The notes under the pieces are model-generated. The model ran no database searches and was not told where the DNA came from. It was given only the letters and a program-made list of their open reading frames with translations. Shown piece after piece: positions 1 through 8,545 of a stretch of DNA of 42,876 nt. Numbering within the stretch: the first letter of the stretch is position 1; each line of letters starts with the position of its first letter. This DNA is from UBA5336 sp964506685 (GTDB lineage: Bacteria > Pseudomonadota > Alphaproteobacteria > Caulobacterales > Hyphomonadaceae). Position numbers and translations under genes: made by a program. The stretch lies in contig CAZDMQ010000022.1 in assembly GCA_964506685.1 (NCBI GenBank), forward strand, positions 1-42,876, in the 5' to 3' direction.

Positions 1-241
1 TCCGCCGCGCCCGGCCCATCGCCCAGGGCAGGGTAAAGACGCTGGTCAGCAGCCACCAGGCGGCGGCGAGGACCATGGCGGCGACGAACAGGAGCAACAG
101 GGCCAGTCCGATGGACAATTCCGCCGTGGTGCCCGGCACGGTGATCGCGATCGAGCCCTCGAGGCTGAAGAGCCAGTAGGTGCCGAGGGAGAGAATGAGA
201 ACGGCGAGAGCAATGCCCACAAGCGTGGTCAGTCGGATCAT
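1..241 (-). CDS. hemY: HemY N-terminal domain protein, partial
   Basis: Only the first 80 codons lie in the window; the gene continues past base 1. The visible part begins MIRLTTLVGIALAV and has two hydrophobic segments (about residues 5-25 and 45-67) separated by a short periplasmic-type stretch. The second is followed by a WAMGRARR basic border. This is the layout of the HemY_N domain of proteobacterial HemY, an inner-membrane protein of the heme operon with TPR repeats further on, not the protoporphyrinogen oxidase of the same name. The start overlaps the mitofilin-like stop by four bases (ATGA), which indicates translational coupling. The identification rests on this short N-terminus plus gene order. 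Confidence 0.75.
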   Translation of the reverse strand, partial: MIRLTTLVGIALAVLILSLGTYWLFSLEGSIAITVPGTTAELSIGLALLLLFVAAMVLAAAWWLLTSVFTLPWAMGRARR

Positions 242-1500
242 GGGCGAGGCTCCCCGGTCGCTGGTGGACCTTGTTCGCCGGCCGGGCTGGCAAGGCGTGA
301 CCGCAGCCCGTCAAGGGCACGGTCCAGTGCCAGTCGCTCGCGCGCGCGCCGGGCCCAGGGGTCCAGCACGGACCGGACCGCTTCGGGCAGGTTGGCAAGC
401 GTTTCAACAGCGGTTGTTACGTCACCCCGCTCAAGCGCGACCGTCGCGCTGGCCAGCGTGTCGTCGACCGAGACCTCGCCGTCCCTGCGGACTTCGAACT
501 GGTCACCGAAGAGCCGTTCGGCAAGTCCCAGCCCTCCTTCGGAAGCTGTGGGATCGGCCGCGCGGGCCGCGGGCACCAGGGCCTGGAAGTCGCGCGCCAG
601 CTGGTCCGGTGTCGGTACGCCGCTGGCGGCCAGCGGAGCCAGCGCCTCGACATGGGGATCGCCGGGCAGTGCTGCGGCCAGTCGCGCGTGGGGTCCGGCG
701 AACCCATCGCCGGCGGTCGCTGCCAGGGCGATATCGGCCAGCGCAATGGCGAGATCGGTCTGGAGGGGGGCATCGGCCGGCGCGGCTGCGGCTGCCTGCT
801 GGCGGGCGCGGCGTTCGGCTTCAAGTTCGGCGACCCGGCTTTCAAGTCCGGCGAGGTCGGTATCGGCGAGCGTGGCGGCGAGCGCGTCGAGCCGGTCGGC
901 GCGGCGGGTCGCTGCGCCCTCGAGGGCCTCGATCCGGCTTGCGAGTGCCCCGAGAGCCATGTCGGCGGGGGCCGTACCGGCGCCGGCGCCGGTGCTGCTG
1001 CTTGCCGACTCGAGGGCCCGGAGGCGGTTGTCGAGCGTGGCAAGCCGGTCCGCGTCCGGCCTGGGAGTGGCCTCAAGCCGGGCCAGCGTCTCGCCCTGGG
1101 CCGAGAGGCTGGCCTGGAGGGCGGCGAGTTGCGTCGTGCTTGCGTCCAGCCGTGTTGCGAGGGATGCGGTTTCAGTCGATTGCTCGCTCAGTTCCGTGTC
1201 GAGCTCTGCGCGCAGACGGTCGATGGTTTCCGGTGTGACGATGTCGCTCTCGCCGAGCGATGGGGATGGCGCGGCGAGCAGGCGGGCACCGAAGGTGCCG
1301 CCGACCGCTCCGCCGAGCGTTGCCAGCACGGCGAGGGCCATGGCGCCGGTCCAGCCCGGTCCGCCGGCCGGCCGGGTATGGGCCTCTGGCTCCGCCGGCC
1401 TGAACTCGGCCTCGATCGGCTCGCTGTCCGGCGCGGCACTGGCATAGGTCTCGCCGGTGTCGTGATCGTTTGCCGGGCCGTTGGAGGAGGTGTCAGTCAT
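238..1500 (-). CDS. Mitofilin/Mic60-like inner membrane protein
   Basis: This 420-residue protein lies between hemD and hemY, the position of the alphaproteobacterial Mic60 homologue (COG4223). An acidic Pro-rich cytosolic head is followed by one transmembrane helix (about residues 50-77, rich in Gly/Ala). Next comes a long Glu/Ala/Leu/Arg region with heptad character (about 90-230, predicted coiled coil), then a C-terminal helical domain of the mitofilin type. The known family role is membrane-shape and outer-envelope contact, as the ancestor of mitochondrial MICOS. The frame is open upstream to 1533, but I chose the ATG at 1500 because AAGAGG sits eight bases before it. It forms an operon with hemD (57-base gap) and hemY (4-base overlap). 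Confidence 0.82.
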   Translation of the reverse strand: MTDTSSNGPANDHDTGETYASAAPDSEPIEAEFRPAEPEAHTRPAGGPGWTGAMALAVLATLGGAVGGTFGARLLAAPSPSLGESDIVTPETIDRLRAELDTELSEQSTETASLATRLDASTTQLAALQASLSAQGETLARLEATPRPDADRLATLDNRLRALESASSSTGAGAGTAPADMALGALASRIEALEGAATRRADRLDALAATLADTDLAGLESRVAELEAERRARQQAAAAAPADAPLQTDLAIALADIALAATAGDGFAGPHARLAAALPGDPHVEALAPLAASGVPTPDQLARDFQALVPAARAADPTASEGGLGLAERLFGDQFEVRRDGEVSVDDTLASATVALERGDVTTAVETLANLPEAVRSVLDPWARRARERLALDRALDGLRSRLASPAGEQGPPATGEPRP

Positions 1501-1557
1501 GCAAGGCCTCTTGCCGGGATTCGCGTTCGGCAAGAATCATACACGCAGTTGTCCCCC

Positions 1558-2289
1558 TCATACAGACGCCAGCGCCTGGACGAGCCGGGCCAGCAGCGCT
1601 GTCTCGTTTGGCCGGTCCGCCGTGGCCGTCGTCCGCCAACCGAGCCTTTCGACGGGGCTGAGGGCCTTTTCGGAGACGGCGATCGCGACCAGGGTGGAGA
1701 GGTCGAGACCTTCGGCGAGGGCGGCGAAGGCGGCTGCGCCCCTTGCGGAGTGGAAGAGAACGGCATCGACAGCCCCTGAGCGGAGTGCGGCGCTCGCTTC
1801 GCAGGTGAGGGTGGAGGCCGGGAGCGGGCTGTAGAGGCCGGCGAAGTGTGCGGTAAAGCCTTCGCGGCGGAGCCGTTCGACCAGCCGCCCGCCTGCGGCG
1901 GCGTTGGCGACGTGCAGCAGAGGGCCTTTGCCGGGATCGGCGGTGCGGGCGATCAGGTCGGCGAGATCGTCGCCCGTGCCGTCCGCGCTGACCCGGTCTG
2001 CGAAGCCGGCGGCTGCGGCGGCCTCGATCGTTGCCGGGCCGACGCACCAGGCTTTCAGGTCCCGCTCCGCCGATCGGCCGGTGAAGGCGCGGACCCCGTT
2101 CGCGCTGGTGAAGATGACGCCGGCCAGGTCTTCCACGGGCAGCGGCGGGGGCGGGTCAACCGGTTGCAGGTCGAGCGCCGGGCTGGCTATCGCCCGGTAG
2201 CCCATGGCCTCCAGCCTCGACACCGTTTCGCCACAGCCGGGTTCGGCCCGGGTCACCAGGACGGCAGGCCGGCCCGGGGTGTCGCTCAC
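1558..2289 (-). CDS. hemD: Uroporphyrinogen-III synthase
   Basis: The 243-residue HemD closes and isomerises hydroxymethylbilane to uroporphyrinogen III in the cytosol. The sequence is weakly conserved in this family, but the start (VLVTRAEPGCGETVSRLEAMG), the SANGVRAF motif near residue 62, and the VLFHSARGAAAF segment near residue 170 are the usual landmarks of the two Rossmann-like lobes. The length is typical. The start overlaps the hemC stop by four bases (ATGA), so the two consecutive heme enzymes are coupled. Confidence 0.93.
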   Translation of the reverse strand: MSDTPGRPAVLVTRAEPGCGETVSRLEAMGYRAIASPALDLQPVDPPPPLPVEDLAGVIFTSANGVRAFTGRSAERDLKAWCVGPATIEAAAAAGFADRVSADGTGDDLADLIARTADPGKGPLLHVANAAAGGRLVERLRREGFTAHFAGLYSPLPASTLTCEASAALRSGAVDAVLFHSARGAAAFAALAEGLDLSTLVAIAVSEKALSPVERLGWRTTATADRPNETALLARLVQALASV

Positions 2290-3275
2290 AGGTCCTCGAA
2301 GACCGGAAGGTCGCCACCGGCCGCCTCGCGGATCGCGTCGCCGACGGCCTCGCCGAGCGCTTCGAGGGCGGCTGTCGAGGCCGGCTTGTCGAGCCTTGCC
2401 TCGTGGCGCCAGGCCTGCTCACCGCCGGGACTGAGCACTTCCGCAGCCAGCCTGTAGCCGGTGCCCTCGTCGAACAGGTGCGCGGCGATGGCGGTGCGGC
2501 ACGAGCCGTCCAGCCGGGCCAGCAGGGCGCGTTCGGCCAATGCCGCCGCTGCCGCTGCCGGATCATTCAGCGCGCTCACGACCTCCATCGCCGCCGTGTC
2601 GAGACCGGACGGGACCGCGATGGCGAGGATGCCCTGGCCCGCCGCCGGCAGCATGTCTGCCGTGTCGATGGCGTGGATCTCCCCGGCCCGGATGCCGAGA
2701 CGGGTCAGCCCGGCCATGGCCAGCCAGGTCGCGTCCGCCTCGCCTGCCTTGAGCTTGGCCAGCCGGGTCTGCACGCTGCCCCGGAACGGGATCACCCTGA
2801 GATCGGGGCGCATGGCCAGGGTCTGGGCCTCCCGGCGAAGACTGGCCGTGCCGATGACGGCGCCCGCAGCGAGGTCGCGGGGATGGCTGGCTGTACGGCA
2901 GATGAAGGCCTCGCGGGGATCTTCGCGCGGCGGATAGGCGGCAATCGCCATGCCGGGTTCGAGCTGGGTCGGCACATCCTTGAGGCTGTGCACGGCAAGG
3001 TCGATCCGGCCTTCGACGAGGGCTGCGTCCAGCTCGCGGGTGAACAGGCCCTTGCCGCCGGAATTGATCAGCCGCTCGGTGGTCAGCTGGTCGCCCTTGG
3101 TGGAGAAGGTCTCGACCGCGCAGACCAGCGCGCCGCCGGACAGGCGGGCAATCTCGCCGGCAACCCAGTGTGCCTGGGCGAGGGCCAGCGGCGACCCGCG
3201 CGTGCCGAGGCGGAGGCTGCGGGCACCGGGCGACCTGGGCGCGACCGGAGCGGAATCGGAGGGCACTTGAACCAT
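2286..3275 (-). CDS. hemC: Hydroxymethylbilane synthase (porphobilinogen deaminase)
   Basis: The 329-residue HemC polymerises four porphobilinogens into hydroxymethylbilane. It opens with LRLGTRGSPLALAQA about 20 residues in. It carries KDVPT in the catalytic Asp region (near residue 99) and GTASLRRE and FRGSVQTRL substrate-binding segments. The dipyrromethane cofactor cysteine is in LLARLDGSCRTAIAAH. All key residues appear present. It is the first gene of the leftward heme operon. I see no clear ribosome-binding site before the ATG. The 66-base dispersed repeat ends nine bases upstream of the start, so any hemC leader would contain it. Confidence 0.96.
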   Translation of the reverse strand: MVQVPSDSAPVAPRSPGARSLRLGTRGSPLALAQAHWVAGEIARLSGGALVCAVETFSTKGDQLTTERLINSGGKGLFTRELDAALVEGRIDLAVHSLKDVPTQLEPGMAIAAYPPREDPREAFICRTASHPRDLAAGAVIGTASLRREAQTLAMRPDLRVIPFRGSVQTRLAKLKAGEADATWLAMAGLTRLGIRAGEIHAIDTADMLPAAGQGILAIAVPSGLDTAAMEVVSALNDPAAAAAALAERALLARLDGSCRTAIAAHLFDEGTGYRLAAEVLSPGGEQAWRHEARLDKPASTAALEALGEAVGDAIREAAGGDLPVFEDL

Positions 3276-3284
3276 GCCAAGGCT

Positions 3285-3350
3285 CTAGAGCCCTTTCATC
3301 CGAATTTGAACCGCCTGGGCGCTGAAATTTTGGGTCAGGGAGGCGTCGCA
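3285..3350 (-). repeat. 66-base dispersed repeat, copy 1 (upstream of hemC)
   Basis: Read on the minus strand, this element starts TGCGACGCCTCCCTG, has an 18-base variable core, and ends with CAGGCGGTTCAAAT then YCGGATGAAAGGGCTCTAG. Copy 2 (28007-28072, plus strand) aligns over all 66 bases without gaps: 56 identical, with nine of the ten differences inside the core. Both copies read in the same open frame to the same TAG. It lies between hemC and the next gene upstream. It could be a repetitive extragenic element, a small coding tail or a control site. Confidence 0.8.
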
Positions 3351-3434
3351 ATCCTCGGTCGATGCCCGCCGCGCATACGCGCCGCCGCAAGCCGGTCGGC
3401 AAGGTCGGGGGGAGAAGACAATGGGCGGGCCGGC

Positions 3435-4250
3435 TCATGGGCCGCCGGGCGGACCGCTCCGGCAGGGCCCGATCGCGGGTTCGGGCGGGCTGAGGTCGAG
3501 GCCCGAGGGCGGCGCCCAGTCGCGGCGCCACGGGACCGGCAGCACGCCCTCGCCCGGCTCCAATCGGTCGCCCGGGCCGAAGCTGTCCGGTCCGTGCCCC
3601 GGCGGACCGCCCTCCCCGGGGGCCACGCCCTCTCCGGCCTGGTCGGCGCGGCGGCGGAGGATCAGGGCCAGCCGGCGAACGGTCGGACCGGGAAACTCGA
3701 CCGTGGTGACGAGCCGGCAATAGCGCAGGAACTCGGCCCGGGCCGGGACGCCATCGAGACCGTAGGGGTCCAGGGGCTCGGTTGGGCGGAATCTGTCGGA
3801 GAACCGCCGGACCGGGGAGACCGGTCCGATGGTTTCGTGCAGGCGGAAGCCGGAAAAGGGATCTGGCTCGGGCCGGGCGTCGGGCGCGGGCCTGAAATCG
3901 GGCCTGGGAGCAGGCAAGGGCCCGGTCTCGGGCGAAAGCGTGTCGCAGGCGGCGGCGGTGCCGTTGGCCAGCGCATTGGCGAGGCCATGGCCGGAGGCAC
4001 GGCAGGCCCTCATACGGCGCGCCGGCAGGTGAGGGATCAGCGCCACGGCCTCGGATTCGAGCAAGCGCCGGAGCCGGCCCTCGGCCGCACGCAGGGCAAG
4101 CCGGATACGCCGGCGCAGGTCGATGGGGATAGGCTGCGACCCGCTGCCCAGTGGCGCCACCAGGCCGGTGATCGCCCGGACGAGGGCCACGAGGGCGGCC
4201 CATGCCGGGGCGGATCCGGGCGCATCGGAGGGGTGAGCGGGCATCGACAT
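3435..4250 (-). CDS. Unrecognised protein, 271 residues
   Basis: I do not recognise this protein. It has an Ala/Leu-rich N-terminal third with a possible helical segment (AALVALVRAITGLVAPLG, residues about 16-33), then an Arg-rich amphipathic helix (RRIRLALRAAEGRLRRLL). A Pro-rich linker follows, then a domain with LRYCRLVTTVEFPGPTVRRLALILRRR near residue 200, and a disordered Pro/Gly tail. The frame is open to 4421, but the composition before residue 58 is poor and the ATG at 4250 is the likelier start (another ATG lies two codons on). It sits alone between hemC and moeA. The high third-position GC matches neighbouring genes. Confidence 0.6.
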   Translation of the reverse strand: MSMPAHPSDAPGSAPAWAALVALVRAITGLVAPLGSGSQPIPIDLRRRIRLALRAAEGRLRRLLESEAVALIPHLPARRMRACRASGHGLANALANGTAAACDTLSPETGPLPAPRPDFRPAPDARPEPDPFSGFRLHETIGPVSPVRRFSDRFRPTEPLDPYGLDGVPARAEFLRYCRLVTTVEFPGPTVRRLALILRRRADQAGEGVAPGEGGPPGHGPDSFGPGDRLEPGEGVLPVPWRRDWAPPSGLDLSPPEPAIGPCRSGPPGGP

Positions 4251-4380
4251 GGCAGACACTCTACCACGGCCCGGCGGGGGGCGGATAAACTCTGCCGGAT
4301 ACGCCCCGGATCGCGCAACTGCGGTGCGTCGTCCCGTGGTGGCGGGGGCGCCGGGCCAGTATCTCGGGCAAGGTGTCTCG

Positions 4381-4438
4381 GGCCAGTGAGGTGGGCCAGT
4401 GAGGTGGGCCAGCCAGGCCACCAGGCCAGGCCAGCAGG
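4381..4438. repeat. Short tandem repeat, GGCCAGTGAGGTG
   Basis: Two perfect 13-base units (4381-4393 and 4394-4406) are followed by decaying GGCCAG-type units up to the moeA stop codon. The tract lies 3' of moeA and 5' of the unrecognised gene. It is probably neutral slippage, and no function is indicated. Confidence 0.7.
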
Positions 4439-5674
4439 TCAGGCGGGCGTGCCGGTCGCCACCGGCCGGGGCGCAGGCGGCTGCAGCGGTCCGATCAGGA
4501 CGGCCTCGACCGGCGTGCCGGCCGGCTGGGCTGCAGCGCCGGGTGGTTGCCGGATCAGGGCATTGGCCATGAGGAAGGGATGGATCAGCGCGCTGTCCTG
4601 GTTGCCGGCCGGCAACAGGCTGAGCCGGCCATCCTCGCCGGCCGAGAGCGCCGCCCGGAGATAGGTCTCGCGGTCGCCATTGGCCGGCAGGGCCGCCGCG
4701 AGCGCAGCCGTGATCACGGGCGCCGGTGCCCCGGTGAGCAGGGGGCGCAGGAAGAGGTGCGCACAGACCAGCGCCGAGGCCGGGTTGCCGGGCAGACCAA
4801 GCACCACCTGGCTGCCCAGCCTGGCAAACCAGGTCGGCTTGCCGGGCCTGACCGCGACCTTCGCGAACACTGTCTCGGCCCCCATGCCGTCGAGCGCGCG
4901 GCGCATGTGGTCATGATCGCCGACCGAGGCTCCGCCGACGGGGACGAGGATGTCGGCTGCCCGGCCCGCCTCGATGCGCGCCGCGATGGCGCCGACCTCG
5001 TCGGGCGCAATGCCGAGATCCATGGGCACCCCGCCCCAGTCATGGACGAGACCGGCAAGGCCATAGCGGCTGGACGCAATGATCTCGCCGGGACCGAGCT
5101 GCGCGCCGGGCGGTTTCAGCTCGTCGCCATTGGCGAGCAGGGCGACACTGAGCGGACGGCGGACCGGCAGGCTGACATGATTGGCCGCTGCGGCAGCGGC
5201 CAGTTCGGCCGGGCCCAGCCGTGTGCCGGCGGCAAGCAGCGTGTCGCCGGCCGCGAAATCGAGCCCGGCGGGGCGGACATGGCGCGGGCCGGCTTCCGGC
5301 GCCCCGACCCGGACATGGTCATCCTCGCGGGTGGCATGTTCCTGGATCACGACATGATCGGCGCCGTCGGGAAGCGCCCCGCCGGTGAAGATCCTGACCG
5401 CCTCGCCCGCCCCGACCGGACGGTCGAAGGGCCGCCCTGCCGGGCTCTCGCCGATCAGCCGGAGCCGGGCATTGCCGGCGGCGACATCGGCCAGCCGGAC
5501 CGCATAGCCGTCCATCGCCGAGACGGTGAGCGGGGGCTGGCTGACCCGGGCGACCAGTGGCGCGGCGAGGGTGCGGCCCTGCGCCGCCTCGAGCGGGCAG
5601 TCGATGACGCCGCCATCGGGCCGGTGGGCCAGCAGCTGCGCCAGGGCCTCGGCGACGGATATGAGCGTGCTCAC
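4439..5674 (-). CDS. moeA: Molybdopterin molybdenumtransferase
   Basis: The 411-residue MoeA inserts molybdate into adenylylated molybdopterin, the last general Moco step. The N-terminus has SAMDGYAVR (near residue 51), a family signature, and FTGGALPDGADHVVIQE near 92. The MogA-like domain carries PVGGASVGDHD and the GLPGNPASALVCAHLF motif. The C-terminal beta-barrel domain follows (about 325 to the end), with a somewhat extended Pro/Ala tail. It is the last gene of the leftward Moco operon and overlaps the moaC stop by four bases. Confidence 0.96.
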   Translation of the reverse strand: MSTLISVAEALAQLLAHRPDGGVIDCPLEAAQGRTLAAPLVARVSQPPLTVSAMDGYAVRLADVAAGNARLRLIGESPAGRPFDRPVGAGEAVRIFTGGALPDGADHVVIQEHATREDDHVRVGAPEAGPRHVRPAGLDFAAGDTLLAAGTRLGPAELAAAAAANHVSLPVRRPLSVALLANGDELKPPGAQLGPGEIIASSRYGLAGLVHDWGGVPMDLGIAPDEVGAIAARIEAGRAADILVPVGGASVGDHDHMRRALDGMGAETVFAKVAVRPGKPTWFARLGSQVVLGLPGNPASALVCAHLFLRPLLTGAPAPVITAALAAALPANGDRETYLRAALSAGEDGRLSLLPAGNQDSALIHPFLMANALIRQPPGAAAQPAGTPVEAVLIGPLQPPAPRPVATGTPA

Positions 5675-6162
5675 GCGCCCTCCCGGCGATAGTCGCCCGA
5701 GGTGCCGCCCGCCTTCTCGACCAGCATGACCGGGCCGATCACCATGGCCTTGTCCACGGCCTTGAGCATGTCATAGAGGGTGAGGCAGGCGACCGAGACC
5801 GCCGTCAGTGCCTCCATCTCGACCCCGGTGCGGCCATCGGTGCGGACCCGTGCCTCGACGCGGAGGGCCGAGGTGTCCGGATCGGGGGTGATCGCCACCC
5901 TGACCGAGGCCAGCGGCAGCGGATGGCAGAGCGGGATCAGGTCGCTGGTCCGCTTGGCGGCCATGATTCCGGCGAGTTCGGCCACGGCCAGCGGATCGCC
6001 CTTCCTGCCGCCGCCGGAGACGGCGAGCCCGAAGGCGTCTGGCCCCATGCTCACCTGCCCGCGGGCAACAGCTGTCCGGGTACTGACGGGCTTGCCGCCG
6101 ACATCGACCATCCGCGCGCGGCCATCGGCATCGATATGGGTGAGCGCGGGGGTGTCGGCCAT
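5671..6162 (-). CDS. moaC: Cyclic pyranopterin monophosphate synthase
   Basis: The 163-residue MoaC works after MoaA to form cyclic pyranopterin monophosphate. It shows all family signatures: MVDVGGKPVSTRTAVARG near the start, the LIPLCHPLPL active-site strand (near residue 75), TGVEMEALTAVSVACLTLYDM and the K-rich DKAMVIGPVMLVEKAGG segment. The length is normal. It overlaps moeA by four bases and follows moaB after one base. Confidence 0.97.
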   Translation of the reverse strand: MADTPALTHIDADGRARMVDVGGKPVSTRTAVARGQVSMGPDAFGLAVSGGGRKGDPLAVAELAGIMAAKRTSDLIPLCHPLPLASVRVAITPDPDTSALRVEARVRTDGRTGVEMEALTAVSVACLTLYDMLKAVDKAMVIGPVMLVEKAGGTSGDYRREGA

Positions 6163-6163
6163 G

Positions 6164-6694
6164 TCAGCTCTCCTTGAAGCGCGGCATCAGCTCGACGAGG
6201 TTGCAGGGGCGGTAGCGGCTGTCGAGCTGGTAGCGGATGATCCCGTCCCAGCCGTCCTTCACCGCGCCGGTCGATCCGGGCAGGCAGAAGACGAGCGTCC
6301 CCTGCGCCAGCCCGGCGGTGGCGCGCGACTGCAGGGTCGACAGGCCGACTGTGGTGTAGCTGAGCTGGTGGAAGAGGACCGAGAAGCCGTCGATGGTCTT
6401 GTCGAAGAGCGGCACGACGGCCTCGCAGGTCACGTCCCGGCCGGTCAGCCCGGTGCCGCCGGTGCTGATCACCACATCGACATCGGGTGCGGCGATCCAG
6501 CCGGCCACCCGCGCCCGGATCTGCGCGGCGTCATCGCGCAACAGGTCGCGGTCGGCGAGGACGTGGCCATCGGCCTCGAGCCGGCAGGCGAGGGTGTCAC
6601 CCGAGGTGTCGGTGTCCGGTGTGCGGGTGTCGCTGACCGTCAGCACGGCGATCCGGACCGGCCGGAAGGGCAGTGTCTCGTCAAGTCCGGACAT
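6164..6694 (-). CDS. moaB: Molybdenum cofactor biosynthesis protein MoaB/MogA type
   Basis: This 176-residue protein of the MoaB/MogA family adenylylates molybdopterin before MoeA acts. Visible motifs are VLTVSDTR (residue about 18), DVDVVISTGGTGLTGRDVT (the molybdopterin-binding TGGTG loop) and VFCLPGSTGAVKDGW near the C-terminus. The sequence resembles MoaB more than MogA. No separate mogA gene is present, and the neighbour moeA is not fused to it, so it probably supplies the adenylyltransferase step. Confidence 0.93.
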   Translation of the reverse strand: MSGLDETLPFRPVRIAVLTVSDTRTPDTDTSGDTLACRLEADGHVLADRDLLRDDAAQIRARVAGWIAAPDVDVVISTGGTGLTGRDVTCEAVVPLFDKTIDGFSVLFHQLSYTTVGLSTLQSRATAGLAQGTLVFCLPGSTGAVKDGWDGIIRYQLDSRYRPCNLVELMPRFKES

Positions 6695-6709
6695 GGCGTC
6701 GGCTCCCTG

Positions 6710-7183
6710 TCACCCTGTGCCCGAGGCGGCCCAGCGGGCGCGGTCGGCATGGTCCTCGGCGCGCGGTTCGATCCAGACGGCGGCGTCCCCGCGCAGTTCC
6801 TTCTTCCAGAAGATGGCGTCGGTCTTGAGATAGTCCATGAGAAAGTCGGCCGCCTCGAAGGCCGCCCGGCGATGGATCGAGGCGGCGGCGACGAAGACGA
6901 TGGCCTCGCCCGGCGCGATGTCGCCGATCCGGTGGGTGACGGTCCAGCCGATCAGCGGCCAGCGGGCGGCGGCCTCGGCGCCAGCGGCAGCGATCCCGGT
7001 TTCCGTAAGGCGCGGATGGGCCTGCAGGTGGAGCCCGGTGACGGCGGCCCCCGCGCCGGTCCCGGCCTGCGGGCGGACATGGCCGCTGAAGGAGACGATG
7101 CCGCCCGCGCCTGTGGCGGTTGCGGTGAAGGCGGCGAGGCGCGCGGCGGGATCGAGCGGCTCGTTGGTGAGAAACCGGGTCAT
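6710..7183 (-). CDS. moaE: Molybdopterin synthase catalytic subunit
   Basis: The 157-residue MoaE is the large subunit that transfers sulfur from MoaD thiocarboxylate to cyclic pyranopterin monophosphate. Family marks are the GGIVSFSGHVRP opening (residue about 28), LHLQAHPRL, and HRIGDIAPGEAIVFVAAASIHRRAAF followed by the catalytic-lysine strand LKTDAIFWKKE. It is encoded three bases after moaD, its partner subunit. Confidence 0.96.
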   Translation of the reverse strand: MTRFLTNEPLDPAARLAAFTATATGAGGIVSFSGHVRPQAGTGAGAAVTGLHLQAHPRLTETGIAAAGAEAAARWPLIGWTVTHRIGDIAPGEAIVFVAAASIHRRAAFEAADFLMDYLKTDAIFWKKELRGDAAVWIEPRAEDHADRARWAASGTG

Positions 7184-7186
7184 GGG

Positions 7187-7438
7187 TCAGCCTCCCCCGA
7201 CGGGCGGCATGAACGCGACCTCGTCGCCATCGCGGAGCGGCGCGGGGCCGGCGAGGATCGTGTCATTCACCGCGATCCGCACCGAGGGGGCCAGCAGGGC
7301 ACCGCCGAGCCCGCGTTCGCTGTCGAGCCAGTGGCGCAGGGCCTCGCTGTCGGCAATGGCGGCTGGAAGCTCGATCCGCGCCTCCGCGCAGCCGGCCGCG
7401 TCCATCAGCTTGCCGAAGAACTGCACCGTGATCGCCAT
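7187..7438 (-). CDS. moaD: Molybdopterin synthase sulfur carrier subunit
   Basis: This 83-residue ubiquitin-fold protein ends in the Gly-Gly tail (PPVGGG) that is thiocarboxylated and docks into MoaE. The fold signature FFGKLMDAAG at the N-terminus and GDEVAFMPPVGGG at the C-terminus are typical. There is one extra glycine beyond the usual GG end. It lies directly between moaA and moaE. Confidence 0.94.
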   Translation of the reverse strand: MAITVQFFGKLMDAAGCAEARIELPAAIADSEALRHWLDSERGLGGALLAPSVRIAVNDTILAGPAPLRDGDEVAFMPPVGGG

Positions 7439-7447
7439 GACTGGCCC

Positions 7448-8545
7448 CTAGCCGCCGGTGGTCGACATGTGCCGCGGCAGGGCGGGCTGCGCGCCGGGCC
7501 GGTCGATGCGGAAATCATGCTTCTCCGGCTTCGCCCCGAGCGCCCGGTCGAGCGCCTCGTGCACGGCCCGGTCGTCGCCGGGATGATCGCGCAGGGCCAT
7601 GCGCAGGTCGACATGATCGTCCTGGCCGAGACACATGTAGATGCGGCCGGTGCAGGTGACGCGCACGCGGTTGCAGCCGGCGCAGAAGTTGTTGGTGAGC
7701 GGGGTGATGAACCCGATCCGGCGGCCGCTGCCGGCGACGCGGGCATAGCGGCCCGGCCCGCCCAGCGCATCGGCCTGGGGCAGGTCCTCGAGCTGGAACC
7801 GGGTCTCCAGCCGGTCGCGGATCATGGGCAGGGGGATGTACTGGTCGAACCGGTCCTCGCCGGTCTCACCCAGCGGCATCACCTCGATCAGCGTGAGGTC
7901 CATGCCGCGTGCATGCGCCCATGCGATCATGTCGGGGATCTCGGCGGCGTTGTCGTGCTTCAGCGCAACGGTGTTGATCTTGACCTCGAGACCGGCGGCC
8001 AGCGCGGCGTCGATCCCCTCCAGCACGCGGGCCAGCTCCGCCCGGCGCGTGACGCGCGCGAAGGTGTCGGGATCGAGGCTGTCGAGCGAGACATTGATCC
8101 GGCGCACCCCGGCGCGCACGAGCCGGTCGGCCGCACCAGCGAGCTGGGTCGCATTGGTGGTGAGGGTCAGCTCTTCGAGACCGTTGCCGAGCCGGCGGCC
8201 GAGGGCGTCGACCAGGTCCAGGATGCCACGCCGCACCAGCGGCTCGCCGCCGGTGAGCCGGATCTTTCGCACGCCGCGGCTGATGAAGATGGCGCAGAGC
8301 CGTTCCAGTTCCTCGAGGGTGAGCAGGTCCTTCTTCGGCAGGAAGACCATCTGCTCGGCCATGCAGTAGGTGCAGCGCAGGTCACAGCGATCGGTGACCG
8401 ACAGGCGGAGATAGCTTACCTGCCGTCCGAACCGGTCGACCAGCCGGCCGCCGCCGGTTGCTGCTGCCGGCGTGGGTGCCGCTTCCGTTTCGGCGCCGGC
8501 GCCGCTCGCTGCGCCATTCCGGGGATGTGCGAACCCTTCAGCCAT
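7448..8545 (-). CDS. moaA: GTP 3',8-cyclase (radical SAM)
   Basis: The 365-residue MoaA makes 3',8-cyclo-7,8-dihydro-GTP, the first committed Moco step. After a low-complexity Ala/Pro/Glu leader of about 30 residues comes DRFGRQVSYLRLSVTDRCD. The radical SAM triad CDLRCTYC follows, then LTGGEPLVRRGI for SAM binding. The second cluster site is CAGCNRVRVTCTG near the C-terminus, and the conserved terminal Gly-Gly (STTGG) is intact. The frame is open to 8701, but the ATG at 8545 (GTGGAG upstream, 8-base overlap with the preceding gene) is the sensible start. Confidence 0.96.
   Translation of the reverse strand: MAEGFAHPRNGAASGAGAETEAAPTPAAATGGGRLVDRFGRQVSYLRLSVTDRCDLRCTYCMAEQMVFLPKKDLLTLEELERLCAIFISRGVRKIRLTGGEPLVRRGILDLVDALGRRLGNGLEELTLTTNATQLAGAADRLVRAGVRRINVSLDSLDPDTFARVTRRAELARVLEGIDAALAAGLEVKINTVALKHDNAAEIPDMIAWAHARGMDLTLIEVMPLGETGEDRFDQYIPLPMIRDRLETRFQLEDLPQADALGGPGRYARVAGSGRRIGFITPLTNNFCAGCNRVRVTCTGRIYMCLGQDDHVDLRMALRDHPGDDRAVHEALDRALGAKPEKHDFRIDRPGAQPALPRHMSTTGG

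Noticed and set aside
2403..4664. A 753-codon open frame crossing hemC and moeA
   Set aside because: It spans several confirmed genes on the other strand and has no domain.
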